Counted from the first letter of the stretch, positions 44,008 to 52,848 are shown. The stretch: 53,615 nucleotides of DNA from Clostridia bacterium (GCA_017517035.1 JAFXAN010000126.1:1-53615); one strand, 5' to 3'. The notes: a model not told the origin generated them from the sequence alone. A program made the numbers and translations.

Positions 44008-45102
44008 ATGTCAGCAAAAAAATGGAAGGTCGCAGTTGTTGGCTGTGGCACGTTCGCAAACGATCAGTATTTCCCCAATATAGCCAAGGAGGCAAATGCA
44101 GTCTGCGTTGCAGCTTGCGATATCGTACCCGAAAGAGCGCAGAGCGCTTGCGAGAAATACGGTATTCCCGAATGGTATACAAGTGTATATGAAATGTTAG
44201 AAAAGTGCGATTTTGATATCGCCATCGATGCAACCTCAATTCAGGCGCACCATGAGGTCAATATGGCGATTCTCGGGGCGGGCAAGCATCTTATCAGCCA
44301 AAAACCCGCTGCTCCCACGGTCGAATTGCTTACCGAGCAGATAGAGCTTGCAAAAAATAAGGGTGTTAAATTTGTGTGCGTACCGATTCATCCCATGAGA
44401 TTTGACCTTGCTGTTGCAAAGCAGATGATAGCAGATGGAGCCATCGGAGAGCTTTCATATATCAAGTGTAATGTTGCTCATGGAGGCCCTAACTATTTCC
44501 AGTACCGCGATGCTGACCCAACGTGGTTCTTCGAGGACGGTGCAGGAGCACTTGTTGATATGGGTGTTCACGGTATTCAGATAGTGACACATATGTTTGG
44601 CCCGGCAAAGAAGATCAGCTGTCTTGCGGCGGTTACAACACCCGAGAGAACGGTACGTTCAGGCAAATTTGACGGCAAAAAGATAAAGGCAGACAAGATT
44701 CCCGATCAGTATTTTATTAACATAACCTTTGCAAACGGAAAGATAGGCTTCATTGACACAGGATTTTCACAGAAGGCTTCAAAACAGCCTCAGCTTGAGA
44801 TCTACGGTAGCGAGGGAACAATTTCTCTTACATCAGGATATATGCAAAATCCTATGCCGAGCGTCTATATGGACGCACCCGAACGTGGAATCCGAGGTTG
44901 GGTAGAGCCTATGACATGGACGAGTATTCCGAAGAAGCTCATCAGCCAGTGCTGCTGTCTCCGTGATATAATCGAAGCCATTGAGGGTGAATGTGATCCT
45001 ATGCTGACACCCGAGCACGCAAGACACGTGCTTGAGATCATGTGTAAGATCCCCGAGGCGGTAAAAACGGGTGCTACCGTTGAGCTTGAAACAACATTTT
45101 AA
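44008..45102 (+). CDS. Gfo/Idh/MocA oxidoreductase, type A, first operon gene
   Basis: Probable NAD(P)-dependent sugar or polyol dehydrogenase of 364 aa. Rossmann motif VAVVGCGTFANDQYFPNIA; the usual EKP motif appears as QKP (HLISQKPAAPT), keeping the catalytic Lys but losing the Glu. The C-terminal domain has GAGALVDMGVHGIQIVTHMF. CGGAG precedes the ATG. Its stop is followed after 12 bp by the type B gene. It resembles the third gene (46214) and the pair A-B seems duplicated as A'-B'. The family could act on sugars, inositols or N-acetyl sugars; the operon context suggests a first oxidation before radical chemistry. Confidence 0.88.
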   Translation: MSAKKWKVAVVGCGTFANDQYFPNIAKEANAVCVAACDIVPERAQSACEKYGIPEWYTSVYEMLEKCDFDIAIDATSIQAHHEVNMAILGAGKHLISQKPAAPTVELLTEQIELAKNKGVKFVCVPIHPMRFDLAVAKQMIADGAIGELSYIKCNVAHGGPNYFQYRDADPTWFFEDGAGALVDMGVHGIQIVTHMFGPAKKISCLAAVTTPERTVRSGKFDGKKIKADKIPDQYFINITFANGKIGFIDTGFSQKASKQPQLEIYGSEGTISLTSGYMQNPMPSVYMDAPERGIRGWVEPMTWTSIPKKLISQCCCLRDIIEAIEGECDPMLTPEHARHVLEIMCKIPEAVKTGATVELETTF

Positions 45103-45114
45103 GAGGTGATTCGA

Positions 45115-46194
45115 ATGGATAAATTAAGAGTTGCATTTTTCGGAGCAGCACATCCCCATGTGGATGCCATTATGGAAACAATAGTGAACAATTCCGAGGA
45201 TTTTGAAATTATCGGGTTTGCCGAGGTTTCCTTTCCACCGAGAGACCCGTTTACATATGACGAAAAACACAGCATAATTGTTGGCACCTTCAAATGTCCC
45301 GAATATGACGATTGGAAAACTCTTGCTTCTCTTAATGTGGACCTTGCGGTGGTAAATTCGGACAATGCGGCAAGAGAGGAGATATGCTGTTATCTGCTTT
45401 CAATGGGAATAAATGTTCTTGACGAAAAGCCTATGGCGATGAATTATGCCGCGGCAAAGAGAATGTGCGATATTGCAAAGGAAAACGGTGTTCATATGCT
45501 CACAAACTGGCCTATTGCATGGTTTCCTGCGTTCCGTCTTGCCAAAAAGCTTCTTGACGAGGGCAGAATAGGAAAGCTGATGAAGGTCACATACAGAAGC
45601 CCCGCAACATGGGGGCCGTTCTCATACAGAGAATTTGTAAAATATCCAACAGAGCATTTTAAGGATAGCTGGTGGTATAAGGCTGAATACGGAGGCGGTT
45701 CTATCCTTGACTATGCTTGCTACGGTGCGATACTTTCCACATGGATGTTCGGAAAAAGAGCCGAAAGAGTTTGCTGCATGACAAAGCAGTTTGTAACAAC
45801 ATTTTCAGATGTTGAGGACTGGAGCGCAATGCTTCTCGATTTCGGTGACGGAGTTGGAATGATCGAAGGCTCGTGGGCAACATATAACAGTGGAGAGGTT
45901 CCTTCGGGGCCTATACTTCACGGAACGGAGGGAACTATCGTCTGCGAGAGACATTCGACAATAGTTAAGGTTTATGAAGGCAAGAGTCACACCCCCGTAG
46001 AGCCTACGGAGATTATAGATGCAGGCATTGCAGACCAGTCAACAGCACTTGGCAAACATCTTGCAAGAGTGATTCGAGGCGAGGAAGAGCCGGTGGATAT
46101 GCTCAGCACCGAGGTTAATCTTTCGGTGGTAGCCGCTCTTGATGCGGGAATAAAATCCGCAAAAACAGGAAAAACAGTAGAAGCAGAAAAATAA
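45115..46194 (+). CDS. Gfo/Idh/MocA oxidoreductase, unusual type B
   Basis: Dehydrogenase of 359 aa from the ATG at 45115 behind GAGGTGAT. The N-terminal nucleotide-binding loop is atypical, VAFFGAAHPHVDAIMETI instead of GxGxxA. The catalytic motif VLDEKPMAMNYAAAKRM is normal. Shared with the fourth gene are the loop pattern AHxHV, NWP (LTNWPIAWFP), the run SWWYKAEYGGGSILDYACYG and a W-(M/L)-FG motif. These mark a distinct subfamily. The substrate is unknown. It forms a two-gene unit with the type A gene before it. Confidence 0.85.
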   Translation: MDKLRVAFFGAAHPHVDAIMETIVNNSEDFEIIGFAEVSFPPRDPFTYDEKHSIIVGTFKCPEYDDWKTLASLNVDLAVVNSDNAAREEICCYLLSMGINVLDEKPMAMNYAAAKRMCDIAKENGVHMLTNWPIAWFPAFRLAKKLLDEGRIGKLMKVTYRSPATWGPFSYREFVKYPTEHFKDSWWYKAEYGGGSILDYACYGAILSTWMFGKRAERVCCMTKQFVTTFSDVEDWSAMLLDFGDGVGMIEGSWATYNSGEVPSGPILHGTEGTIVCERHSTIVKVYEGKSHTPVEPTEIIDAGIADQSTALGKHLARVIRGEEEPVDMLSTEVNLSVVAALDAGIKSAKTGKTVEAEK

Positions 46195-46213
46195 TTTTTA
46201 GGAGATAAATGAT

Positions 46214-47332
46214 ATGAGTAAGCTCAGAGTTGCCGTAATAGGTACCGGAATGATAGCAAACAGTGCACATTTTCCTGCACTTAACGATCTTAGAAAAGAA
46301 GGACTTATCGAGGTTGTAGGCGTTGCGGACATCCGTGAGGAGGTTGCGGCAGAAACTGCAAAGAGACACGATGTTCCGAATTATTATAAAGACCCCCAGA
46401 AGATGCTTGACGAGCTTAAACCCGATTTTGTTGCGGTATGCACACCAAATATGTACCATAAGGAATGGACAATAAAGGCTCTTAAAGCCGGAGCACACGT
46501 TGCCTGCGAGAAGCCTATGGGACTATCTGTCTCCGATGTTAAGGAGATGTGGCAGACTGCAAAGGACTGCGGAAAGATGCTTTTCCCTTGTCAGTGCATG
46601 AGATGGAGAAATTATATGCAGCAGTCAAAGATTCTTGTGGATAGCGGTGAGCTTGGAGATGTTTATTTCTCGGATATCGAGTTCATCAGAAGAATTGGAA
46701 TCCCTACGTGGGGTATGTTCCATATGAAGGAGCATAATTTCGGTGGCCCGTTCTGCGATCTCGGAGTTCATCTTATCGACTCACTTCTATGGATTGTTGG
46801 AGATAAGAAGGTCGAGGCGGTTTCGGGAAGTGCATATACAAAAATCGCAAATCAGGGGGAGGATATTCTTCTCAGCATTGCGGAGAGCGGCGCATATTCG
46901 GGCGCATTCACCCCAAGAAAATATGATTATAAGGAATTTAACGTTGAGGAATTTTCAACAGGTTTTATGCGTCTTGAAGGAGGCATGAGCGTTAATTTTA
47001 AGTTCTCCTGGGCGCTCAATCTTCCCACAACAAATCTTGATATGGTAATCTGCGGTGATAAGGGCGGTCTTTCGGTAAATAAGGAAAAACTCTATAAGAA
47101 TATCGGCAAATTCCAGTCGGAATGTGATATGAAATGGTTTGATAACGGTGCATATAAGGGAGTTGCATTCGAGCAGCACAGATATATGTACAGAAATATC
47201 ATAAACACACTTGCAGGTAAGGAAGAATACCTCATAAAAGAGCATCAGAATATTGAGGTCACAAAGGCAATAGAGTGCTTCTATAAGTCTGCAGAGCTCC
47301 GTCGCGAGGTAAGAGTGGAGGAGCTTAAATGA
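46214..47332 (+). CDS. Gfo/Idh/MocA oxidoreductase, type A'
   Basis: Dehydrogenase of 372 aa with a canonical Rossmann motif (VAVIGTGMIANSAHFPALN), catalytic EKP in HVACEKPMGLSVSDV, and the C-terminal motif GGPFCDLGVHLIDSLLWIVG. AGGAG lies before the ATG. The next gene begins inside its stop codon (ATGA), so translation is coupled. It is the second type A member; compared with the first it keeps EKP rather than QKP, suggesting specialisation after duplication or different substrates. Confidence 0.88.
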   Translation: MSKLRVAVIGTGMIANSAHFPALNDLRKEGLIEVVGVADIREEVAAETAKRHDVPNYYKDPQKMLDELKPDFVAVCTPNMYHKEWTIKALKAGAHVACEKPMGLSVSDVKEMWQTAKDCGKMLFPCQCMRWRNYMQQSKILVDSGELGDVYFSDIEFIRRIGIPTWGMFHMKEHNFGGPFCDLGVHLIDSLLWIVGDKKVEAVSGSAYTKIANQGEDILLSIAESGAYSGAFTPRKYDYKEFNVEEFSTGFMRLEGGMSVNFKFSWALNLPTTNLDMVICGDKGGLSVNKEKLYKNIGKFQSECDMKWFDNGAYKGVAFEQHRYMYRNIINTLAGKEEYLIKEHQNIEVTKAIECFYKSAELRREVRVEELK

Positions 47333-48426
47333 GTATTCGTGCCGTAATTTGCGGCTGTGCCCATATGCACGTAAATGAGGTCGCCCTTTACATAAGCGAG
47401 CAAACATCAACAGAGCTTTGCGGTGTTGCGGATATCGCTCCCGAATTTCCCGAAAATACCGATAAAAGATATACCCGTGCATGGAATTTCAAAAATGTTG
47501 TTGAAAAATATTCTGCAAAGCCTTTTGATGATTACAAAAAAATGCTTGATGAGATAAAGCCCGATGTTGCTTACCTTCTCTGCGAGAACTATCGCAAGGC
47601 AGAAATAGCAGAAGAAATTGCAAGGCGCGGTATTAACGTCATCATCGAAAAGCCTATGGCAACAACGGCTTCAGAGGCTCGAAAAATCGTTTCATTAAAA
47701 GAAAAATACGGAGTTGAGATATACGTCAACTGGCCCGTTACTTGGCGTAGATACATCCGTGAGATGAAGGCAACTGTTGATAGCGGAAGGCTTGGAAAGA
47801 TTCAGAAGCTTCGATATCTCAACGGTCATACAGGACCTCTGGGCAAGGGCGCAAAGCACCGCGGCGTAAGCGCAAAGGCTGAAGAAATGACAGACGAGGA
47901 AAGAGGACGTACTTGGTGGCACCAAAAGAAGTGCGGCGGCGGTGCGTATCTTGATATTCTTTGTTACGGTTGCTATTTCAGCAGATGGCTGTTTGGAAAG
48001 CTTCCCGTTGATATTATGTCTGTTGGCGAAAATCTAAACACTCCTTTTGGTGACACAGAAGATAATATTGCTGCAATTCTACGATTTGAGGATGGATTTG
48101 CGGTAGCCGAGGGCACGTGGACTACTCCCAGAAGAAGAATGCCCACAGGCCCCGAGATCATTTGCTCCGACGGTGTTGTCTGGTGTGACGGAGTTCCGGA
48201 TGGCGAGGCATTTGTTGCGGCTTCCGACATTTACGGAAATGACATTGACGCAGATCATCAGAAGGACGACGAGCACTTTCGCAATATGCCTTGGCACTAT
48301 GCTGCACATGTGAAGCAGGGAATGCCCATTCACGAAACACTTACAGCAGAGTTCAATGCGGATGTGGTTGCCATGATCGAAGCGGCTGAACGCTCAAATG
48401 CGAGCCGCAAAGCAGAAAAAGTGTGA
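47329..48426 (+). CDS. Gfo/Idh/MocA oxidoreductase, unusual type B'
   Basis: Dehydrogenase of 365 aa and second member of the atypical subfamily: nucleotide loop AVICGCAHMHVNEVALYI, catalytic NVIIEKPMATTASEA, then VNWPVTWRRYI, TWWHQKKCGGGAYLDILCYG and SRWLFGK, lining up with the type B gene at 45115. The start overlaps the previous stop by four bases, and its own stop overlaps the activase start (TGATG). Such tight coupling suggests the dehydrogenases, activase and radical enzyme are needed together. Confidence 0.85.
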   Translation: MSIRAVICGCAHMHVNEVALYISEQTSTELCGVADIAPEFPENTDKRYTRAWNFKNVVEKYSAKPFDDYKKMLDEIKPDVAYLLCENYRKAEIAEEIARRGINVIIEKPMATTASEARKIVSLKEKYGVEIYVNWPVTWRRYIREMKATVDSGRLGKIQKLRYLNGHTGPLGKGAKHRGVSAKAEEMTDEERGRTWWHQKKCGGGAYLDILCYGCYFSRWLFGKLPVDIMSVGENLNTPFGDTEDNIAAILRFEDGFAVAEGTWTTPRRRMPTGPEIICSDGVVWCDGVPDGEAFVAASDIYGNDIDADHQKDDEHFRNMPWHYAAHVKQGMPIHETLTAEFNADVVAMIEAAERSNASRKAEKV

Positions 48427-49223
48427 TGAATAAAGAAAATATAAGCGCACGAGTCACCGAAATAGAAAGATTTTCGGTGCACGACGGTCCCGGGATACGT
48501 ACTGTGGTCTTTCTCAAAGGCTGTCCTTTAAATTGTGCTTGGTGTCATAACCCCGAGTGTATCTCATTTGAAAAACAAACCTTGGTATATACGGAAAAAT
48601 GTATCGGCTGCGGCAAATGCGATCAGGGGTGCTATTCGGGCGCAAGAGTTGAGTGCGGAAAAGAAATGACCGTTGATCAGGTGATGGAAGAGGTGCTCCA
48701 GGATCAGATATATTATGGAGAGCACGGAGGTCTGACTATTTCAGGCGGTGAGCCTTTGGCACATAGAGAATTTACAATGGCTCTCATTCGCGCATGCCGA
48801 GAAAAAAATATAAAGGTAGGTATCGAGACCTCGCTTTACCGTTTTGACGAAGAGTTGCTTTCTTCGCTCGACCTGATAATGGCCGATATGAAGATATTTG
48901 ATTGTGATATTCATCGCAAATGGGTAGGAGTCGGAAACGAGGAGATAAAAAACAATCTCTGCCGAGCAAACGAACTTGGTATACCCATGATTGTTCGCAC
49001 ACCTGTGATCTGTGGAATAAATGACAACACGGAAAACGTAAAGCGAACAGCTGAATTTTTGCGTGAGCTTAAAAACGTAACGTCCTATGAGCTTTTGCCT
49101 TATCATCCATTGGGAGTTTCCAAGGCAGAGGCACTTGGGATAAAGCAAACAGAATTTAAAACACCCTCACAAAGTCAAATGGAGGAACTTAATAAATATG
49201 CTGACATATCAAGACAGACTTGA
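48426..49223 (+). CDS. Glycyl radical enzyme activating enzyme (radical SAM)
   Basis: Iron-sulfur enzyme of 265 aa that uses S-adenosylmethionine to install the glycyl radical on its partner, encoded next. The radical-SAM cluster motif CxxxCxxC is C33, C37, C40 (GCPLNCAWC), preceded by the family signature FSVHDGPGIRTVVFLKGC. A ferredoxin-like insert carries C59, C62, C65 and C69 (CIGCGKCDQGC) for an extra [4Fe-4S] cluster. SAM-binding ISGGEPL is at 106-112. Start ATG at 48426 overlaps the preceding stop; a GTG one codon earlier is possible. The gene overlaps the radical enzyme gene by 26 bp. Length and motifs are normal, so it should be active. Confidence 0.93.
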   Translation: MNKENISARVTEIERFSVHDGPGIRTVVFLKGCPLNCAWCHNPECISFEKQTLVYTEKCIGCGKCDQGCYSGARVECGKEMTVDQVMEEVLQDQIYYGEHGGLTISGGEPLAHREFTMALIRACREKNIKVGIETSLYRFDEELLSSLDLIMADMKIFDCDIHRKWVGVGNEEIKNNLCRANELGIPMIVRTPVICGINDNTENVKRTAEFLRELKNVTSYELLPYHPLGVSKAEALGIKQTEFKTPSQSQMEELNKYADISRQT

Positions 49224-51414
49224 CGCTATGCGTCGTACCAAGATCGAGCATACGCTGGCAAAAAAAGAACAGAACGGATATACCGATCTTGACGATTTCG
49301 GTACTGTTCCGCTACCCGAGGACTATTATGTTGAGCCTTGGTACAACAGCGAGAACGGTAGCTTTTATGGACTTGAAGGTATGAGCGAGAATTTCTGCAG
49401 AGTAATGGCTGCACATCCGGCCTATGTCGATCCGATGGAAATGCTTTGCGGCAGATGGCGTGATATGCTTGTGAACTATCGCGGAGATATACATTATCTT
49501 CCCAATTGGATAAAAAAGAACGAAAAGCTTTATAACTTTATCGCAAGTGGTGCAACAGCACAGTGGAGCAAGCGTTGGGACGAAAAACGGTTTCCATACG
49601 ACGATCTCAAGCCTCTCCAGAAAAAGTACAATATTCAGACCGGTATTGACGGAGATGCTCATTTTGCCTGCGATTACCGCATTGGTCTTGAGCTTGGCTT
49701 TGGCGGACTTCTTGACAAAATAGAAAAATATCGCAAGATCAATACGGATAAAAAGGACTTTTATGATGCCGAAGAGCGTTGTGTTCGTGCCATTATTGAT
49801 TTTATTGACAGACATATAGAAAAGATTCGGGAGATGATTCCGTTAGAGGATCGGCCCGAGATCAAGGAAACTCTTTTGAAGATGCTTTCCGTATGTGAAA
49901 ATATTCGTCTGGGAGCGCCCAAGACTTTTCATGAGGCTTGTCAATGGGTAAGCTTTTTCAATTGTGCAGCACGAGTTTTCACTCGTGACGGTGCAGGTTT
50001 CCAGCTGGATACTATCTTGTATCCTTACTATGAAAACGATATAAAGAGCGGTGAGCTTGATGACGAAAGAGCAAAATTCCTCATCGCAAATCTTCTGCTC
50101 ATTGATCCTCATTACTATCAAATCTCCGGTGTTGATGCCGAGGACCGCGATCTGACAAACCATCTGTCCTATCTTATTCTTGATGCGGCAGATTCTATCA
50201 ATATTTCCTGTAATCTTACGGTCAGAGTTCATGAAAATTGCGATCAGTCGTTTCTGCACCGTGCGGTGGAATATTTGTTTAAGAATAAAAACGGTTGGCC
50301 TCGTTTTTGCGGTGATAAGAACCTATGCGAGGGCTATATGCGCAACGGTGTGGACAAACAGACAGCCAGAGAGCGTATTGCTGTAGGTTGTAATTGGATG
50401 TGTGTTCCCGGTAAGGAATTTCCAATGAACGATACGGTCAAGATCAACGTGGCAAAGGTTCTTGAAGTAGCACTTGAGGAAATGAAAAATGAAAACGAAA
50501 GAAGCGCAGAATACCTCTATTCCATTTTCGAAAAGCATCTTAAAAAAGCTATTGAGGTCACCGCAGCAGGTGTAAACCACCATCTTGACCACGTTCACGA
50601 CGTAACTCCGGAGCTTATTATGAACCTTATGTTCACCGGATCCATTGAAAAGGGACTCGATGCCTCTCAATGTGCCGAGCTGTTCACGGTGGGGGTTGAC
50701 GGAGCAGGTCTTGCTGTTGTTGCCGACTCTTTTGGCGCTATCTCTACAAGAATTGAAGAAGAAAAGGCTCTTTCTTGGGATCAGCTCTATGAGGCTCTTG
50801 AAAGTGATTTTGCGGACGAGCGAATTCGCTTGATGCTCAATTCTTCGCCCAAATATTGTCATGGAAACACTGTGTCCGATGAGTGGGCGAAACGTTTGAC
50901 GAAAACTTGGACAAAGCTTGTAAAAGCTCAGAAAATGCCCAATGGCAGACAGCTTGTTCCCGGTTGGTTCTCCTGGGCGCGCAGTATTGAATACGGGTCT
51001 ACCGTCGGTGCTATGCCTAACGGAAGAAAAGCATACGAGCCAATCTCCCACGGTGCAAATCCCAATCCGCATTTCAGAGTTGACGGGGCGGTCACTGCAC
51101 AGTCGAACGGAATTGCATCCGTTCAGTGCGGATATGGTAATACGGCTCCGCTTCAGATCGAGTTTGACCCTAAAATCACAATGGAGCAGGGCGGTGTTGA
51201 CATCGTTCTTGACTTCATCAAGGCTCATATTGCAAGCGGTGGAACACTGATAAATATTAACATTCTCGATTCGGAAAGGCTCATGGAGGCCCACAAGGAT
51301 CCCACGCTTCATCCCGATCTTGTGGTGCGTGTGACCGGATTTACGGCATATTTTGCCTCACTGTCACCCAAATTCCGTCAGCTTGTTGTTGATCGTTTCC
51401 TTGAAGGAATGTAA
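49198..51414 (+). CDS. Glycyl radical enzyme of uncertain class (PFL-like)
   Basis: Radical enzyme of 738 aa in the pyruvate formate-lyase superfamily. The glycyl radical site is G714 in VVRVTGFTAYF near the C-terminus, and the active-site loop carries C398 in AVGCNWMCVPGKEF. Diol dehydratases, choline lyase and related classes have GCxE there; this protein has Asn, Trp and no Glu, and a second Cys at 402. It also lacks the adjacent Cys pair of pyruvate formate-lyase. Its class is therefore unknown to me, although the fold and radical residues are complete. Start ATG at 49198, with GGAGG at 49181-49185 inside the activase gene. The four dehydrogenases upstream and FAD oxidoreductase downstream suggest a polyol, cyclitol or keto-sugar-derived substrate; this is inference. 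Confidence 0.9.
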   Translation: MLTYQDRLDAMRRTKIEHTLAKKEQNGYTDLDDFGTVPLPEDYYVEPWYNSENGSFYGLEGMSENFCRVMAAHPAYVDPMEMLCGRWRDMLVNYRGDIHYLPNWIKKNEKLYNFIASGATAQWSKRWDEKRFPYDDLKPLQKKYNIQTGIDGDAHFACDYRIGLELGFGGLLDKIEKYRKINTDKKDFYDAEERCVRAIIDFIDRHIEKIREMIPLEDRPEIKETLLKMLSVCENIRLGAPKTFHEACQWVSFFNCAARVFTRDGAGFQLDTILYPYYENDIKSGELDDERAKFLIANLLLIDPHYYQISGVDAEDRDLTNHLSYLILDAADSINISCNLTVRVHENCDQSFLHRAVEYLFKNKNGWPRFCGDKNLCEGYMRNGVDKQTARERIAVGCNWMCVPGKEFPMNDTVKINVAKVLEVALEEMKNENERSAEYLYSIFEKHLKKAIEVTAAGVNHHLDHVHDVTPELIMNLMFTGSIEKGLDASQCAELFTVGVDGAGLAVVADSFGAISTRIEEEKALSWDQLYEALESDFADERIRLMLNSSPKYCHGNTVSDEWAKRLTKTWTKLVKAQKMPNGRQLVPGWFSWARSIEYGSTVGAMPNGRKAYEPISHGANPNPHFRVDGAVTAQSNGIASVQCGYGNTAPLQIEFDPKITMEQGGVDIVLDFIKAHIASGGTLININILDSERLMEAHKDPTLHPDLVVRVTGFTAYFASLSPKFRQLVVDRFLEGM

Positions 51415-51431
51415 AGTAGGAGAACTCTGAT

Positions 51432-52712
51432 TTGGAACATATTAAGTACGAAAAATATTTGACAGTAAAGAAAAAATATGATGTGATCGTGTGTGGAGGC
51501 GGTGTTGCAGGTGTTGCGGCAGCCGTAAGCTCTGCTAAAAACGGATTGTCAACTCTTCTTCTTGAAAAAAGCAATATTCTCGGCGGTCTTGGTACACTCG
51601 GACTTATAAATCTGTTTGTTCCTATGTGTAATGGACGTGGAAAGCAAATAATTTTTGGGCTTGCCGAAAAATGGCTTCGGAAAAGTGCGGAGCTTGGCTG
51701 GGATACCATTCCCTTTGAGTGGAAAAACGGTGAACCTAAAGAAGAGACCAAGGTTCGGTACATACAAAGATATTCTCCGACGATTTTCGCATATCAGCTT
51801 ACAGAAGAGATAACAAAAAGCGGTGCAGATATTCTTTTTGATTGCATGGCGATCGATCCTGTAATGGAGGGCAATGTTTGCCGTGGTGTCATAACCGAAA
51901 GCAAAGGCGGGACCGAGTTTTACGGATGCCGAATACTGATCGATACCACGGGAGATTGTGATGTTTTGCGACGCGGTGGCATACCGTGTGAAAACGGAGA
52001 AAATTTCTTTTCCTTCTTTACAAAAATGGTGGATCTCGAAAGCTGTAAAAAAGCGGTTGAAATGGGGGATATACGATATTTGTATAAGGATCTCAGCGGA
52101 GGCAGTATCAACCTTTTTGGTGACGGTCAACCTGATGACATACCGCGCTGGTCAGGACTTTCCGCAGAAAATGTGACTGATTATATCGTTCGAAATCATC
52201 TTTTGATTCTCGAAAAACTGAAAAACAGCGATAGAAAAACTCGAGATATCGTCACCTCGCCCGGGATGCCTCAGTTCAGAACCACCTGCCATATTAGGGG
52301 CGATTATTCTCTGAAGCTTTCCGACGCATACCGCCATTTTCATGATTCAATATGTGCGATTAACGATTTTGAGCATAGAGATCATCTTTTTGAGATTCCG
52401 TTTCGTTGTCTCGTTAGAAGTGACTATCCCAATATAATCACCGCAGGCAGAAGCGCGGATGGCACGGGCTACGGTTGGGATCTGCTTCGTGTAATACCTC
52501 CGGCTATCCTTACAGGACAAGCAGCAGGGGAAGCTGTTTCACTTGCTCTTAAGACAGGGAAAAATATTGCTGAGCTTGATATAAAGGCTCTGCAAAATAC
52601 CCTTGAAAAGAACGATGTAATGATTCACTTTCCTGATGAATATATACCCGAAGACAGAACGGTAAATATACACGGTAAAAATGCCGCAGAAATTGATGGC
52701 GGTCATATGTAA
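51432..52712 (+). CDS. FAD-dependent oxidoreductase (FAD_oxidored family), copy 2
   Basis: Cytoplasmic flavoprotein of 426 aa, last complete gene of the operon. FAD-binding motif YDVIVCGGGVAGVAAAVSSA, then LEKSNILGGLGTLGLINLF and VPMCNGRGKQIIFGLAEKWL; the second contact region is GRSADGTGYGWDLLRVIPPA. The start is TTG at 51432 with AGGAG nine bases upstream, 17 bp after the radical enzyme. It matches the protein at 33598-34830 along nearly its whole length (for example the N-terminal and VRYIQRYSP regions), so the two are recent paralogues. It may feed or remove electrons from an intermediate of the radical pathway; unproven. Confidence 0.85.
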   Translation: MEHIKYEKYLTVKKKYDVIVCGGGVAGVAAAVSSAKNGLSTLLLEKSNILGGLGTLGLINLFVPMCNGRGKQIIFGLAEKWLRKSAELGWDTIPFEWKNGEPKEETKVRYIQRYSPTIFAYQLTEEITKSGADILFDCMAIDPVMEGNVCRGVITESKGGTEFYGCRILIDTTGDCDVLRRGGIPCENGENFFSFFTKMVDLESCKKAVEMGDIRYLYKDLSGGSINLFGDGQPDDIPRWSGLSAENVTDYIVRNHLLILEKLKNSDRKTRDIVTSPGMPQFRTTCHIRGDYSLKLSDAYRHFHDSICAINDFEHRDHLFEIPFRCLVRSDYPNIITAGRSADGTGYGWDLLRVIPPAILTGQAAGEAVSLALKTGKNIAELDIKALQNTLEKNDVMIHFPDEYIPEDRTVNIHGKNAAEIDGGHM

Positions 52713-52731
52713 AAAGAAAAGAATAAGGATT

Positions 52732-52821
52732 ATGAAAAAGCTGTTTGTATTGTTTAATATTCTTTCACTGATGCTTGTGCTATCCTTTTCGGTAAACACG
52801 GGAGATTGTGATGTGTTATGA
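52732..52821 (+). pseudogene. Signal-peptide gene start cut off by the insertion sequence
   Basis: An ATG at 52732 with AAGGAT upstream opens a typical export signal, MKKLFVLFNILSLMLVLSF, but the frame stops after 29 codons at 52819-52821, where the insertion sequence begins. It is probably the start of the next operon gene, for example a binding protein or surface enzyme, whose remainder is displaced beyond the insertion. Its last codons (NTGDCDVL) come from an 18-bp segment identical to 51947-51964 in the FAD oxidoreductase gene. Confidence 0.5.
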
Positions 52822-52848
52822 TACAATTGATAGGTGACAAATAAAAAA

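Noticed and set aside
50323-51312. Minus-strand frame of 329 codons opposite the radical enzyme
   Set aside because: Antisense to conserved glycyl radical motifs; no start site or recognisable domain.
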